The position numbers were made by a program, and so were the translations under genes. Source: Lentzea sp. NEAU-D7 (GTDB lineage Bacteria; Actinomycetota; Actinomycetes; Mycobacteriales; Pseudonocardiaceae). Taken from it: a stretch of 64,000 nucleotides of DNA. Below are positions 23,311 through 31,837 of the stretch, in pieces (within the stretch, counting starts at the first letter, position 1; every line of letters begins with the position of its first letter). The stretch is taken from positions 156,907 to 220,906 of the forward strand of contig NZ_JAPJDL010000017.1 of assembly GCF_026242055.1 (NCBI RefSeq), given 5' to 3'. The notes beneath the pieces were generated by a model that saw only the letters and a program-made list of their open reading frames with translations, searched no databases and was not told the DNA's origin.

Positions 23311-24672
23311 ATGCCATTCCAGTCCGGTTCGGCCAAAGTCGACGTGACGCCGCCTCCGACGGCCCCGTACCTGGGCGGTCAGCCGCGGCACTCGCTGTTC
23401 CTGGGAGTGCACGACCCGTTGTTCGTCCGTGCCACGGCGATCACGAACGGGGAGACCGTGATCGTGATCGCCGTCGACTCGCTCGGCATCAACAACGACG
23501 TCCTCGGGCCGGGCCGCGACTTCACCGCCGAGGTCCGCGAGCGCGTCCGGCAGCAGACCGGGGTGCCGCCCTCGCACGTGATGATCACCAGCTCGCACGC
23601 GCACTCCAGCCCGGAGACGGCCGGTTTCCGGCCGTTTCCCGACCAGGAGTGGCTGGCCACGTTCCGCGACCGCATCGTGCGGGCCGCACGCGAGGCCGTC
23701 GAGGACCAGCGGCCGGTGACCGCCACGATCGGCACGGGCGAGGTGTTGCGCGGCACGCTGGCGATCAACCGCAACGGCCACGTCTACCCCGGTGCCCCAC
23801 CGGAGGACCCCGAGGTCACCGTCGTGCGGTTGCGGGGCGACGGGTGGAGCACCGTGCTCTACCACTTCACGACGCACCCGGTGTACGTGCAGGTGCAGCC
23901 GTACGTGTCGGCCGACTTCCCCGGTGTCACGTCCGCGATGCTCGAGCTCAACGAACCGCACTGCCGGGCCGCGCTGTTCCTGCCCGGCGCGGCCGGCAAC
24001 CAGGCGCCTCCGCCCGACCCGCTCACGCACAGCGGTCCCCGGTTCGACGAGGAGAACAACCCGGACTTCGAGGTCGTCCGGAACCTGTTCGCCCACACCA
24101 CGCGCATGGGCATGTACCTCGCCCAGACCGCACTCGACGTCCCGGCCGAGACGGAGCTGACGGGTCCGGTCACCGCCGCCCGGCGCACCGTCCGGGTCGA
24201 CTCCCGCGACCTGCCCGACCGGGGGCCCTTCGAGGCCGAGCTGATCAGCCGTCGGCGCGCACTCGCGGACGCCGTCGCCCGCGGCGCCCCGAAAGCCGAG
24301 ATCGTCCGGCTCACACAACAGGTGCAGGACGTCGAGGAGACCCTCGTCGCCATCGACCGCGGCACCGCGCCCGTCGACGCCGAGGTGCAGGTGCTGCGCA
24401 TCGGCGGACTCGCTCTCGCCGGCCTGCCCGGTGAGCCGTTCGTGGAACTCGGCTTCCAGCTGAAGGCGATGTCCGGCGACGACCGCACGGTCCTGCCCGT
24501 CGGGTACGCCAACGACTACCTCGGCTACCTCACCTACCCCGAAGCGTGGGACACGCCCGTCTACGAGGTGAGCCTCGGCCCGTGGACGCGCATCGGCCGT
24601 TTCGGTGGCCAGCAGCTCACCGACACGGCGAAAGCCCTGGTCGACGAGCTCTGGACTACTCCGAACGAGTGA
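23311..24672 (+). CDS. Neutral/alkaline ceramidase-like amidase domain protein
   Basis: 453 residues from ATG 23311 with GAGGAG upstream. Seen: N-terminal SAKVDVTPPPTAPYLGG, metal-site motifs VIAVDSLGI and MITSSHAHSSPET, the second His in LYHFTTHPVYV, and FLPGAAGNQAPP. The pattern matches the N-terminal domain of neutral/alkaline non-lysosomal ceramidases. No signal peptide is present, and the C-terminal Ig-like domain of true ceramidases is missing, so it is probably a cytoplasmic amidase. The substrate is unknown. It lies at the end of a short unit with the cyclotransferase-like gene. Confidence 0.78.
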   Translation: MPFQSGSAKVDVTPPPTAPYLGGQPRHSLFLGVHDPLFVRATAITNGETVIVIAVDSLGINNDVLGPGRDFTAEVRERVRQQTGVPPSHVMITSSHAHSSPETAGFRPFPDQEWLATFRDRIVRAAREAVEDQRPVTATIGTGEVLRGTLAINRNGHVYPGAPPEDPEVTVVRLRGDGWSTVLYHFTTHPVYVQVQPYVSADFPGVTSAMLELNEPHCRAALFLPGAAGNQAPPPDPLTHSGPRFDEENNPDFEVVRNLFAHTTRMGMYLAQTALDVPAETELTGPVTAARRTVRVDSRDLPDRGPFEAELISRRRALADAVARGAPKAEIVRLTQQVQDVEETLVAIDRGTAPVDAEVQVLRIGGLALAGLPGEPFVELGFQLKAMSGDDRTVLPVGYANDYLGYLTYPEAWDTPVYEVSLGPWTRIGRFGGQQLTDTAKALVDELWTTPNE

Positions 24673-24816
24673 TCCCGGCGGTGTCGCGTATTTCCACGCC
24701 CACTCCCCGCTCCTTTTCTGACGAGGGGTGAGGGAGTGGCAAGGGGGAGTTGCCGCAGGCGGCGGGGTCGACCAGATCGACCTCGCCGCGGGGGACTGCG
24801 GCAGCGCTGCCACTCG

Positions 24817-24842
24817 CCGGGCCTGACCACCGTCAGGCCCGG
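24817..24842. terminator. Hairpin between convergent genes, overlapping the regulator stop codon
   Basis: CCGGGCCTGAC (24817-24827) and GTCAGGCCCGG (24832-24842) pair perfectly around CACC. The stop codon of the minus-strand response regulator (24833-24835) lies inside the right arm. It probably ends transcription from both sides. Confidence 0.7.
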
Positions 24843-25465
24843 GAACCGCCGCCCGCCCGCAGCAGGCCGCGCTCGTAGGCCACCGCGACGGCCGCGGCCC
24901 GGTCCGACACCCCCAGCTTCGCGTAGACGTGCAGCAGGTGGGTCTTCACCGTCGCCTCGCTGATGAACAGCGCCGCCGCCACCGCCCGGTTCGTCGAACC
25001 CTTGGCCACCAGTGCCAGCACGTCCAGCTCCCGTGCGGACAACGGTTCCAGCGCGGGTTCGCGCACCTGCCCCAGCAGCCTCGTGGCCACGGCGGGCGAC
25101 AGCACGGCCTCGCCCGCGTGCGCGGCACGGATGGCGCGGTGCAGGTCGTCGCGCGGAGTGTCCTTCAACAGGTAGCCGGTGGCGCCCGCCTTGATGGCCG
25201 GCAGCACGTCGCGGTCCGTGTCGTAGGTGGTGAGCACCAGGACGCGGCACGGGTGGCCGCGCAGCCGCTCGATCGCGGACACGCCGTCCGAACCCGGCAT
25301 GCGCAGGTCCATCAGCACCACGTCCGGCGACAGGGCCGTGACCACGGCGACCGCCTCGTCCCCCGACGCGGCCTCGCCGACCACCTCGAAGTCGCCGGTG
25401 GCGAGCATGCCGCGCAGGCCGTCGCGCACGACCGGGTGGTCGTCGACGATGACGAGGCGGATCAC
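24833..25465 (-). CDS. NarL/LuxR-family response regulator
   Basis: 210 residues from a GTG at 25465. Receiver domain: acidic pair VDDHP, phospho-acceptor Asp in DVVLMDLRMPG, Thr in VLVLTTYDTD, Lys in GATGYLLKDT. C-terminal LuxR helix-turn-helix: LSARELDVLALVAKGSTNRAVAAALFISEATVKTHLLHVYAKLGVSDRAAAV. The GTGA overlap with the kinase gene shows that the two are a cognate pair. It lies downstream of the ABC exporter genes, so it may control that exporter. Confidence 0.94.
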   Translation of the reverse strand: MIRLVIVDDHPVVRDGLRGMLATGDFEVVGEAASGDEAVAVVTALSPDVVLMDLRMPGSDGVSAIERLRGHPCRVLVLTTYDTDRDVLPAIKAGATGYLLKDTPRDDLHRAIRAAHAGEAVLSPAVATRLLGQVREPALEPLSARELDVLALVAKGSTNRAVAAALFISEATVKTHLLHVYAKLGVSDRAAAVAVAYERGLLRAGGGSRA

Positions 25466-26622
25466 GCGGGCACCCGTGCCGAGATCGCCGTTCCCGCGCC
25501 CGGTTCGGACTCCACGAACAGCGCGCCGGACAGGCGGTGCACGCGGTGGCGCATCGCAGGCAGGCCGAAGCCGTCGGACGGGACCGTCAGGTCGAAGCCC
25601 ACGCCGTCGTCGCGCACGTCCAGGGTCACCACGTCCTCCATGTACGACAGGGTCAGGCCCACGCGGGACGCCGAGGCGTGCTTCGCCACGTTCGCCAGCG
25701 CCTCCTGGGCGGTGCGCAGCAACGCGACCTCCACCTCCGGGTGCGTTTCGCGCACGGCTCCGGTCAGCGTCACCGAGATGGGGACGCCGTTGTGCTTCGA
25801 CCAGCCCGACGCCACGTCGTCCAAGGCCTCGTGCAGCGCCGCCGAGTCCAGGGCGGGTGGGCGCAGGGCGTGCACCGAACGGCGGGCCTCGGCCAGGTTC
25901 GCGCGCGCCAGTTCGGTGGCCACCTCCACGCGGTGCTCCCAGTCGGTGGCCGTGGCCGCCGACAGCTGCGTGATGATGCCCGCCAGGCCCTGGGCCAGGG
26001 TGTCGTGGATCTCGCCGGCCATGCGGTGGCGTTCGTCCTGCACCCCCGCCTCGTGCGCCTGCACCAGCAACTGCGCGTGCAGCCCCTCGTTCTCGTCGAG
26101 GAGTTCCTTGCGCAGCCTGGACTGCTCGGTCGTCACGTGGCCGACGTAGGTGAAGGTGCACGCCAGCACCACGAAGACGAGCAGCAGCAACCAGAACGCC
26201 GCCTCCGCGCCCGGCGGCGGGTAGCCGCCGAACAACGACAGCGTCGCAAGGCCGGCCGTCAGCGCCACGACGACGAACATCCAGCGCCCGCGCAGGAGCT
26301 CGCTCGCGTAGATGTAGACCGCGTACGACACCGCGCCGAACCAGTGCTCGCGCATGCCCAGCACCGCGTAGAACACGACCATGCCACCGATGAACACGGC
26401 CATGAGCTCCGGGCGCCGGTGCCACGAGGGGTGCAGCGTGAACCACCACGCCATCCACACGAACCCGAACGCCACCACGCCGTAGGTGAACCAGCGCTCC
26501 GGCACCGACTGCGTCGTGAAGATCGTGTACAGCACCGTCGTCACGGTCAGCACGAAGTACGGGATCACGCGGGCGATCGAGACGAGCCTGCGCTCCCACC
26601 GGTCCAACGCGGCCATGTCCAC
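25462..26622 (-). CDS. Histidine kinase, HPK7/NarX type
   Basis: 386 residues. Five or six N-terminal transmembrane segments (residues about 15-165) form the sensor. HisKA_3 follows, with phospho-His in DERHRMAGEIHDTLAQGLAGIITQL, then HATPase_c with N box RTAQEALANVAKHASAS and G box LDVRDDGVGFD...GFGLPAMRHRV. The GTG at 26622 has GGGAG 6 bases upstream, inside the end of the ABC permease gene; ATG 26616 is the alternative. The membrane sensor without an extracellular domain suggests signalling from within the membrane, such as lipid or drug stress. Confidence 0.93.
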   Translation of the reverse strand: MDMAALDRWERRLVSIARVIPYFVLTVTTVLYTIFTTQSVPERWFTYGVVAFGFVWMAWWFTLHPSWHRRPELMAVFIGGMVVFYAVLGMREHWFGAVSYAVYIYASELLRGRWMFVVVALTAGLATLSLFGGYPPPGAEAAFWLLLLVFVVLACTFTYVGHVTTEQSRLRKELLDENEGLHAQLLVQAHEAGVQDERHRMAGEIHDTLAQGLAGIITQLSAATATDWEHRVEVATELARANLAEARRSVHALRPPALDSAALHEALDDVASGWSKHNGVPISVTLTGAVRETHPEVEVALLRTAQEALANVAKHASASRVGLTLSYMEDVVTLDVRDDGVGFDLTVPSDGFGLPAMRHRVHRLSGALFVESEPGAGTAISARVPA

Positions 26623-26625
26623 GAG

Positions 26626-27351
26626 CTACTCCCAGCGGAAGGTCCTGGCCGCGACGGTACCCGCCACGAGCCCGACCAGTCCCATGATCGCGAGATGCCT
26701 CCAGTCCGGCGCGACACCCAGCCACGCCTGGTGAATCGCCTCCACGCCGGGAGGCGAGTACGACCCGATCGCCTGAACCGCCGAGGGCAGCATGAACCGC
26801 GGCAGGTACACACCGCCGAGGAACATCAGCAGCATGAACACCACCGCCGCCCAGCCGCCGGCCGTCCGCGCGTTCGGGGCCAGGGCGGCGATCACCAGGC
26901 CCAGCGCGAACGTGCCCGCGCCTCCCAGCATCACGGCACACGCCAGGCCGAGTGGGTGGTGAGGCAGGTCGACGCCGAACACGACGTACCCCACCAGTAT
27001 GAGGAGCAGCACCGACAAGATCACCGCGGCGAAGTTGACGACCATCTGCCCGGCCAGCAACCGCGCCGGGTGCATGGGCGTCGTCGACAGCCGCCGCAGG
27101 ACTCCCTTCTCCCGGTAGGTCGCCACGACGACGGGCAGGCGTTGCAACCCGATGAACACCAACGCGAACACGACGAGCGCCGACACGTAGCTGTCGATGA
27201 ACCGCTGCCCGCCGAAGTTCTCGTCGGGCGTCCGCAACGCCGGGATCGCGCCCAGCGCCAGCAGGAGCACGCTGGGAAACAGCAGCGCGAACAGCGAGTT
27301 CATCCGATCGCGCAGGAACAACCGCGCCTCGATCTCAACGATCTTGAACAT
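26626..27351 (-). CDS. ABC-2 type transporter permease
   Basis: 241 residues with six membrane segments: ALLFPSVLLLALGAIPAL, VSALVVFALVFIGLQ, MVVNFAAVILSVLLLILVGYVVF, MLGGAGTFALGLVIAAL, AAVVFMLLMFLGGVYLP and LAIMGLVGLVAGTVAA. ABC2_membrane motifs such as REKGVLRRLSTTPMHPARLLAGQ are clear. It partners the ATPase upstream, whose gene it overlaps by 17 bases. Such two-gene exporters move drugs, antibiotics or lipids. Start ATG at 27351; a GTG one codon earlier is possible. Confidence 0.92.
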   Translation of the reverse strand: MFKIVEIEARLFLRDRMNSLFALLFPSVLLLALGAIPALRTPDENFGGQRFIDSYVSALVVFALVFIGLQRLPVVVATYREKGVLRRLSTTPMHPARLLAGQMVVNFAAVILSVLLLILVGYVVFGVDLPHHPLGLACAVMLGGAGTFALGLVIAALAPNARTAGGWAAVVFMLLMFLGGVYLPRFMLPSAVQAIGSYSPPGVEAIHQAWLGVAPDWRHLAIMGLVGLVAGTVAARTFRWE

Positions 27352-28228
27352 CACGACCCCCGGTCAGTTCGACGTAGGCGTCGTCCAGCGAGACCTGGTC
27401 GACGCGGAGCTGGCGTGCCACGACCTGCCGCCGTGCCAGGAGGGAGGTCACCGCGTGCAGCAGGTTCTCCGACCCGCTGACCACGAGCTGCTCCCCCGCC
27501 GTCGTCACCGACGTGACCTCCGGCAGCGCCTCCAGCACCGACACGTCCAGGGCGGCGGACGGCACGAACCGCACCCGAGTGCCACCGTCCACACGCGACA
27601 CCAGCTCGGAAGGCGTGTCCAGCGCGACGATCCGGCCGTCGCGGAACACCGCCACCCGGTCGCAGAGGCGCTCGGCCTCCTCCATGAAGTGCGTGACCAG
27701 CAGGATCGTCACGCCGGCCGACCGCACCTCCTCGATGACGGACCAGGTGTCCCGCCGCGCCCGCGGATCGAGCCCCGTGGTCAGCTCGTCCAGGATCGCG
27801 ATCCGCGGCGAGCCGATCAGCGCGAGCGCGATCGACAGCCGCTGCTTCAACCCGCCGGACAGCTGCCCGAACTCCGCCTTCAGGTGCGGCACCAGTCCCA
27901 GCCGCGCGGACCAGTCGACCGGTGATGGGTAGAACGACGAGAACAACGCGAGCGCCTCGCCGACCCGCATCCGTTCCGGCAGCTCCGAGGCCTGCAGCTG
28001 CACGCCGATCGACGCGCGGACGTCCGCGGGTCGCCGCCCCAGCACCGACACGCTCCCGCGGTCCGGGGTCCGCAGCCCCGCCACGCACTCGACCGTCGTC
28101 GTCTTGCCCGCCCCGTTCGGCCCCAGGACGCCGAAGATCTCCCCCTCGGCGACCTCGAAGGACACGGAGTCGACCGCGACGCGGGGCCCGTACCTCTTCC
28201 CGAGGTCGCGCACTTCGATGATTGCCAT
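27335..28228 (-). CDS. ABC exporter ATP-binding protein
   Basis: 297 residues from ATG 28228. Walker A GPNGAGKTTTV, Q-loop VQLQASEL, signature LSGGLKQRLSIALAL, Walker B AILDELTTGLDP and H-loop LLVTHFMEEAERL. The short C-terminal domain is of the DrrA/CcmA type. The Walker B run ILDEL has Leu where Pro is usual (DEPT), but the catalytic Glu is present. A longer frame to 28270 is unlikely. First gene of a four-gene unit (ATPase, permease, kinase, regulator), preceded by an 18-bp palindrome. Confidence 0.93.
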   Translation of the reverse strand: MAIIEVRDLGKRYGPRVAVDSVSFEVAEGEIFGVLGPNGAGKTTTVECVAGLRTPDRGSVSVLGRRPADVRASIGVQLQASELPERMRVGEALALFSSFYPSPVDWSARLGLVPHLKAEFGQLSGGLKQRLSIALALIGSPRIAILDELTTGLDPRARRDTWSVIEEVRSAGVTILLVTHFMEEAERLCDRVAVFRDGRIVALDTPSELVSRVDGGTRVRFVPSAALDVSVLEALPEVTSVTTAGEQLVVSGSENLLHAVTSLLARRQVVARQLRVDQVSLDDAYVELTGGRDVQDR

Positions 28229-28284
28229 GCGTCCAGCCTCGGAGAACGGCGCCCGAAGATCATCGAACAACGAGCGGGACCTGG

Positions 28285-28302
28285 ATCAACCGATCGGTTG
28301 AT
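28285..28302. promoter_or_regulatory. 18-bp perfect palindrome upstream of the ABC exporter operon
   Basis: ATCAACCGATCGGTTGAT is a perfect palindrome 57 bases upstream of the ATPase start and 5 bases after the end of the LysR gene. The shape is that of a TetR-type operator, but no TetR gene adjoins it. The nearest one (30131) has different repeats at its own promoter. Confidence 0.5.
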
Positions 28303-28306
28303 GCCG

Positions 28307-29215
28307 CTACCCGGTCTCCAGCACGGCGGCCCGCAGCGCGGCGGCCAGGCGCGCCACCGGCTCCGGCACCGGTCCGGGCAGCCGCGCGAGCACGGTCCGG
28401 CGCTGCTCGGCGGGCCCGCCCCGCACCGGCAGGATCCGCACCCCCGCGGGCGCGACGGCCACGAGCGACGCGGACACCGTCGTGATGCCGAGCCCCGCCG
28501 CGACCAGCTGCAGCTTCGCCAGCCAGTCCCGCGCCGTGTGGGCGACGACGGGCCGTTCGTCCAGCCCGGGCCAGATGCCCATCACCCACCGGTCACCGGG
28601 ACCGGAGATCCACCGCTGGCCCCGCAGGTCGGCGACGTCGATGAAGTCGTTGCGCGCCAGTGGATGCGTGGACGGCACGGCCACGCGCAGACTGCGTTCG
28701 ACGAGGGTGTCCACCACGAGAGGTGGCGTCTCGTCGTCCGGAGCGCGGAACGGTGGCACCGACGAGATCAACGCGATGTCCAGCGTGCCCGCCCGCAACG
28801 CGCGCACCAACGCCGGTGTGCTCCCCTCTCGCGTCACCACGGTGATCGACGGGTGCGTGCGCGCCAGTGCCGTCAGCGCGCGGGGAACCAGCCACGCGCC
28901 GGCCGTCGCGAACCAGCCGAGCCTGATGGTGCTCACGTCCTCCGGCAGGCCCGCGAGCTCGCGGGCGCCCGCGTCGACCTGGTCGACCACGACGGCGGCA
29001 CGGCGCAGCACGAGCCGCCCGGCCGCGGTGAGCCGCACACCGTCGTGCCGCCGCTCCAGCAGCTCCGCGCCCGCCGCCCGTTCCAGCGCCGCGATCTGCC
29101 GCGACACGGCGGACTGCGTGTAGCCCAGCGCTGTTGCCGCAGCGGTCAGCGTGCCGCGCTCGGCGACCTCGCGGAACACGCGCAGCGCCACCAGTGACGC
29201 GTCGGTGAGGGCCAT
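28307..29215 (-). CDS. LysR-family transcriptional regulator
   Basis: 302 residues. N-terminal winged helix: ALRVFREVAERGTLTAAATALGYTQSAVSRQIAALERAAGAELLERRHDGVRLTAAG. The effector domain follows, with IRLGWFATAGAWLVPRALTALARTHPSITVV. It is divergent from an SDR gene (98 bases between starts), the usual arrangement in which a LysR protein controls its neighbour. The bases between contain a T-N11-A-type element only loosely, so I give no operator call. Confidence 0.93.
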   Translation of the reverse strand: MALTDASLVALRVFREVAERGTLTAAATALGYTQSAVSRQIAALERAAGAELLERRHDGVRLTAAGRLVLRRAAVVVDQVDAGARELAGLPEDVSTIRLGWFATAGAWLVPRALTALARTHPSITVVTREGSTPALVRALRAGTLDIALISSVPPFRAPDDETPPLVVDTLVERSLRVAVPSTHPLARNDFIDVADLRGQRWISGPGDRWVMGIWPGLDERPVVAHTARDWLAKLQLVAAGLGITTVSASLVAVAPAGVRILPVRGGPAEQRRTVLARLPGPVPEPVARLAAALRAAVLETG

Positions 29216-29313
29216 GACGTCTACGCATACCTCACATGCAGATCTCTCGCTACTCGCATGCCTCCGGGCGTCCTAGCTTGGACGTGTCCCCGAACTCCTC
29301 ACGAAGGCCTGAC

Positions 29314-30138
29314 ATGACGATCGCACTGGTCACCGGCGCCACCCAGGGGCTCGGCCTGGCACTGGCCGAAGGGCTCGCGCAACGCCTGCGGCCCGCCGAC
29401 ACCGTCTACCTCACCGGCAGGGATCCCGGCAGGATCACCGAGGCCGTCCGGTCCGTGCCGGGCGGCGGCGCGCAGGTCCGCGGCGAGCTCTTCGACGTCG
29501 CGGACCCCGAAGCCGCCGCGAAGATGGCCGCACAGCTGGAGGAACGGCACGGCGGCGTCGACATCGTCTTCGGCAACGCCGTCATGCGCGTCGGTCCCCG
29601 CGACGACCCGCCCGCGATCATCGACGCCTACACCGAGGTCAACAACTTCGGCACCACCAGGCTCCTGAAGGCCTTCGCGCCGCTGCTCGCGGACAACGGC
29701 AGGCTGGTCGTGGTCGCCAGTTCGCTCGGCACCCTCCACCACCTGGCACCGGTGCTGCACAGGCGGTTCACCGGACCGTCCTCCCTGGACGAGCTGGACG
29801 CCCAGATCGCCCGCTGGCGCGACGAGGTCAGGGACGGCAGGGCGAGGGCCGGAGCGTGGCCCGGCTTCGTGAACATCCCGTCCAAGATCGGCCAGGTCGC
29901 CGCCGTGCGGGTGCTCGCCGCCGAACGCCGTGAGACGGACCTCGCCAGAGGCGTCCTGATCGCCGCCGCCTGTCCGGGGATGATCAACACCCCCACGTCC
30001 GCGCTGTGGTGGGACGTCAGCACCGCCCCGAGCCCCGCCCAGGCCGCGAAGGCGTTGCTGGAGCTGGCACTCGGCCCGCTGAACCCCGCGCACTACGGCG
30101 AACTGGTCCGCCACGGCGAGGTCGTGCCGTTCAGCTGA
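29314..30138 (+). CDS. SDR-family protein with Asn in place of the catalytic Tyr
   Basis: 274 residues, carbonyl-reductase-like. Cofactor motif LVTGATQGLGLALAEGL; NNAG-like stretch FGNAVMRVG; Ser of VVVASSLGTL present. At the active-site YxxxK position the sequence reads NIPSK (FVNIPSKIGQVAAVRVLA), so the catalytic Tyr is Asn while Lys stays. Such proteins may be inactive reductases or ligand binders. The start is ATG at 29314 and the extension to 29236 is not needed. Divergent from LysR. The 3' end overlaps the TetR gene on the other strand by 8 bases. Confidence 0.82.
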   Translation: MTIALVTGATQGLGLALAEGLAQRLRPADTVYLTGRDPGRITEAVRSVPGGGAQVRGELFDVADPEAAAKMAAQLEERHGGVDIVFGNAVMRVGPRDDPPAIIDAYTEVNNFGTTRLLKAFAPLLADNGRLVVVASSLGTLHHLAPVLHRRFTGPSSLDELDAQIARWRDEVRDGRARAGAWPGFVNIPSKIGQVAAVRVLAAERRETDLARGVLIAAACPGMINTPTSALWWDVSTAPSPAQAAKALLELALGPLNPAHYGELVRHGEVVPFS

Positions 30139-30721
30139 TGGGCTTGTCCAGCCCGTGCACCACCTGGTCGAGCAACGTCCGGATGACGGCCTCGTTGTGC
30201 TCGCCTCGACCCGGCGTGATCATCCGCGACGTCGCCTCGACCATCGCGTGCACGAGCATCGCCCGCAGCTGCGCGCGCTCCACCCCGGCGGTCTTGAAGA
30301 CACCGACCAGCGGCGCCAGCAGCCGTTCGTGCTCGGCCCGGATCTGCTCGCGCGACGAGTCCGGCAACGTGTGCGCGGACAACGCCACCACCGCCCCGTG
30401 GCTGCCGTCGGTGATGATCGCGAGCTCGGTGCGCAGGTACGCCTCGATCTTCGCCGGCACGGACGACGCGCTGTTGACCGCGTCCTCCAGCTTGTCCGCC
30501 CACTCCGGCAGCGCGTCGGACACGATCGCGGCGACCAGTTCCTCGCGCGAGCGGAAGTACTCGTAGAGGCTCGGCCGCGACAGCCCCACGCGCCGGGCGA
30601 GCGACGCGAGCGTCAGCGCCTCCGCCCCGTCGGTCGCCACGATGTCCCGCCCGGCGTCCAGCAGGGCGCGCAACCGGTTCGCGCGGTGTTCCGCCACGGT
30701 GTCTGCGCTGATCCTCGGCAC
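30131..30721 (-). CDS. TetR-family repressor
   Basis: 196 residues from a GTG at 30721. N-terminal helix-turn-helix: GAEALTLASLARRVGLSRPSLYEYFRSREELVAAIVSDAL. The C-terminal domain is all helical, ending DQVVHGLDKPIS. Divergent from the heme-monooxygenase-like gene at 30802 with 80 bases between, which hold a partial inverted repeat. It most likely represses itself and that gene. Confidence 0.92.
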   Translation of the reverse strand: MPRISADTVAEHRANRLRALLDAGRDIVATDGAEALTLASLARRVGLSRPSLYEYFRSREELVAAIVSDALPEWADKLEDAVNSASSVPAKIEAYLRTELAIITDGSHGAVVALSAHTLPDSSREQIRAEHERLLAPLVGVFKTAGVERAQLRAMLVHAMVEATSRMITPGRGEHNEAVIRTLLDQVVHGLDKPIS

Positions 30722-30739
30722 ATCGGGATCGTATCGCGC

Positions 30740-30791
30740 TTGATTTCCCGACGGGGAGTTGGAATAGTTCCCGACAGAGCGTCGGAATCAA
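30740..30791. promoter_or_regulatory. Operator-like repeats between the TetR and monooxygenase genes
   Basis: TTGATTTCCCGAC (30740-30752) and GTCGGAATCAA (30781-30791) form a near-perfect inverted repeat. A second TTCCCGAC copy lies at 30768-30775 in direct orientation. All sit between the divergent starts and are candidate TetR binding sites. Confidence 0.45.
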
Positions 30792-30801
30792 GGAGGGCTC
30801 C

Positions 30802-31128
30802 ATGTTCATCGCGACGAACCGGCTGTTCGTCCCCGCCGAGCGGGCGGAGGAGTTCGAGGCCCACTTCCGCGACAACATGCGCACGTTCCTGCCCGGCGTC
30901 CCCGGCCTGCTGCGCAGCACGCTGCTCAAGCCGACGAAGGACGACCAGCCGTACGTGTCGGTCAACGAGTTCGAGTCCGAGGAGCACTTCCGCGACTGGG
31001 TCGCCTCCGACTCGTTCCGCGAGGCCCACAAGCGCAACCGCGGCATCGCCCGGCACGTCACGGGCAACGCCGTCGAGACCTTCCAGCACGCCGAGGACAT
31101 GGTCCTGCCCCTGCAGCGCACCGAGTAG
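30802..31128 (+). CDS. Antibiotic-biosynthesis-monooxygenase fold, MhuD/IsdG-like heme-degrading protein
   Basis: 108 residues with one ABM ferredoxin-like fold. The triad of IsdG/MhuD-type heme oxygenases is present at the expected positions: N6 (IATNRLFV), W66 (FRDWVASD) and H76 (FREAHKRN). GLLRSTLLKPTKDDQPYVSVNEFES is the conserved middle. It would degrade heme as a dimer in the cytoplasm to free iron. AAGGAGG precedes the ATG. Control by the divergent TetR is likely. A general ABM oxygenase role remains possible. Confidence 0.8.
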   Translation: MFIATNRLFVPAERAEEFEAHFRDNMRTFLPGVPGLLRSTLLKPTKDDQPYVSVNEFESEEHFRDWVASDSFREAHKRNRGIARHVTGNAVETFQHAEDMVLPLQRTE

Positions 31129-31143
31129 CAGGGCCGTCCGGGC

Positions 31144-31746
31144 TCAGAGTTCGGTCAGCAGCTTCTTCATCCGGTTGATCTCGTCGTCCTGGGTGGCCAC
31201 CACGTCGTCGGCCATCTCCTCGACCTGGACGTTGCTGCCGGACGCCCGCACGTCCGTCGCCATCTTGATGGCACCCTCGTGGTGCTTGATCATCAGTTCG
31301 AGGAACATCCGGTCGAAGTCCTTGCCGCGCGCGGCCCCCAGGGCGTTCAACTGGTCCTGGGTGGCCATGCCCGGCATGGAGCCGTGGTCACCGTGCGAGC
31401 CGATGGCGTTGAACGTGCGCTGCCACTGCTTCATGGCGCCGATCTCGGGTTCCTGGCTGAACCGGATGCGGTCCGCCAGGCCCTTCACCGTCTCGTTCTG
31501 CGCGCGGTCGGGAGCGAACCGCGTCATGGCGAGCGCCTGCTCGTGGTGGGCGATCATCATCGCCACGTACTGGCGGTCGGCGTCGTTCGGCGGAGGCTGG
31601 GTCACGCCGGTCAGGTCCGAAGGCGCGACGGTCGGCGCCGAGCCGCCGGGAGTGTCCGGTGCGATGACCGGTGCCGCATCAGGCTCCGATGTACAGCCTG
31701 CAAGCAGGGCGAACGCCGCCACGATGACAAGAACCCCAGAACGCAT
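31144..31746 (-). CDS. DUF305 lipoprotein
   Basis: 200 residues. Lipoprotein signal MRSGVLVIVAAFALLAGC (lipobox LAGC), then a Pro/Ala linker and the DUF305 ferritin-like four-helix domain: YVAMMIAHHEQALAMTRFA, then MFLELMIKHHEGAIKMATDV with paired His residues, and DDEINRMKKLL. DUF305 proteins are extracytoplasmic and often linked to metal (copper) resistance; the paired His-His motifs fit metal binding. It is divergent from a secreted LVIVD-repeat protein, a pairing I recall in other actinobacteria, so the two may act together outside the membrane. Confidence 0.88.
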   Translation of the reverse strand: MRSGVLVIVAAFALLAGCTSEPDAAPVIAPDTPGGSAPTVAPSDLTGVTQPPPNDADRQYVAMMIAHHEQALAMTRFAPDRAQNETVKGLADRIRFSQEPEIGAMKQWQRTFNAIGSHGDHGSMPGMATQDQLNALGAARGKDFDRMFLELMIKHHEGAIKMATDVRASGSNVQVEEMADDVVATQDDEINRMKKLLTEL

Positions 31747-31837
31747 GCTCCGGAGAATACCTCCGAAAGACGCTGGCCTTTAGCAAGGCGAAGGGGTGAT
31801 ACTCCCCCTCACCAACCCGTACCGAGGGGGTAAAGCT

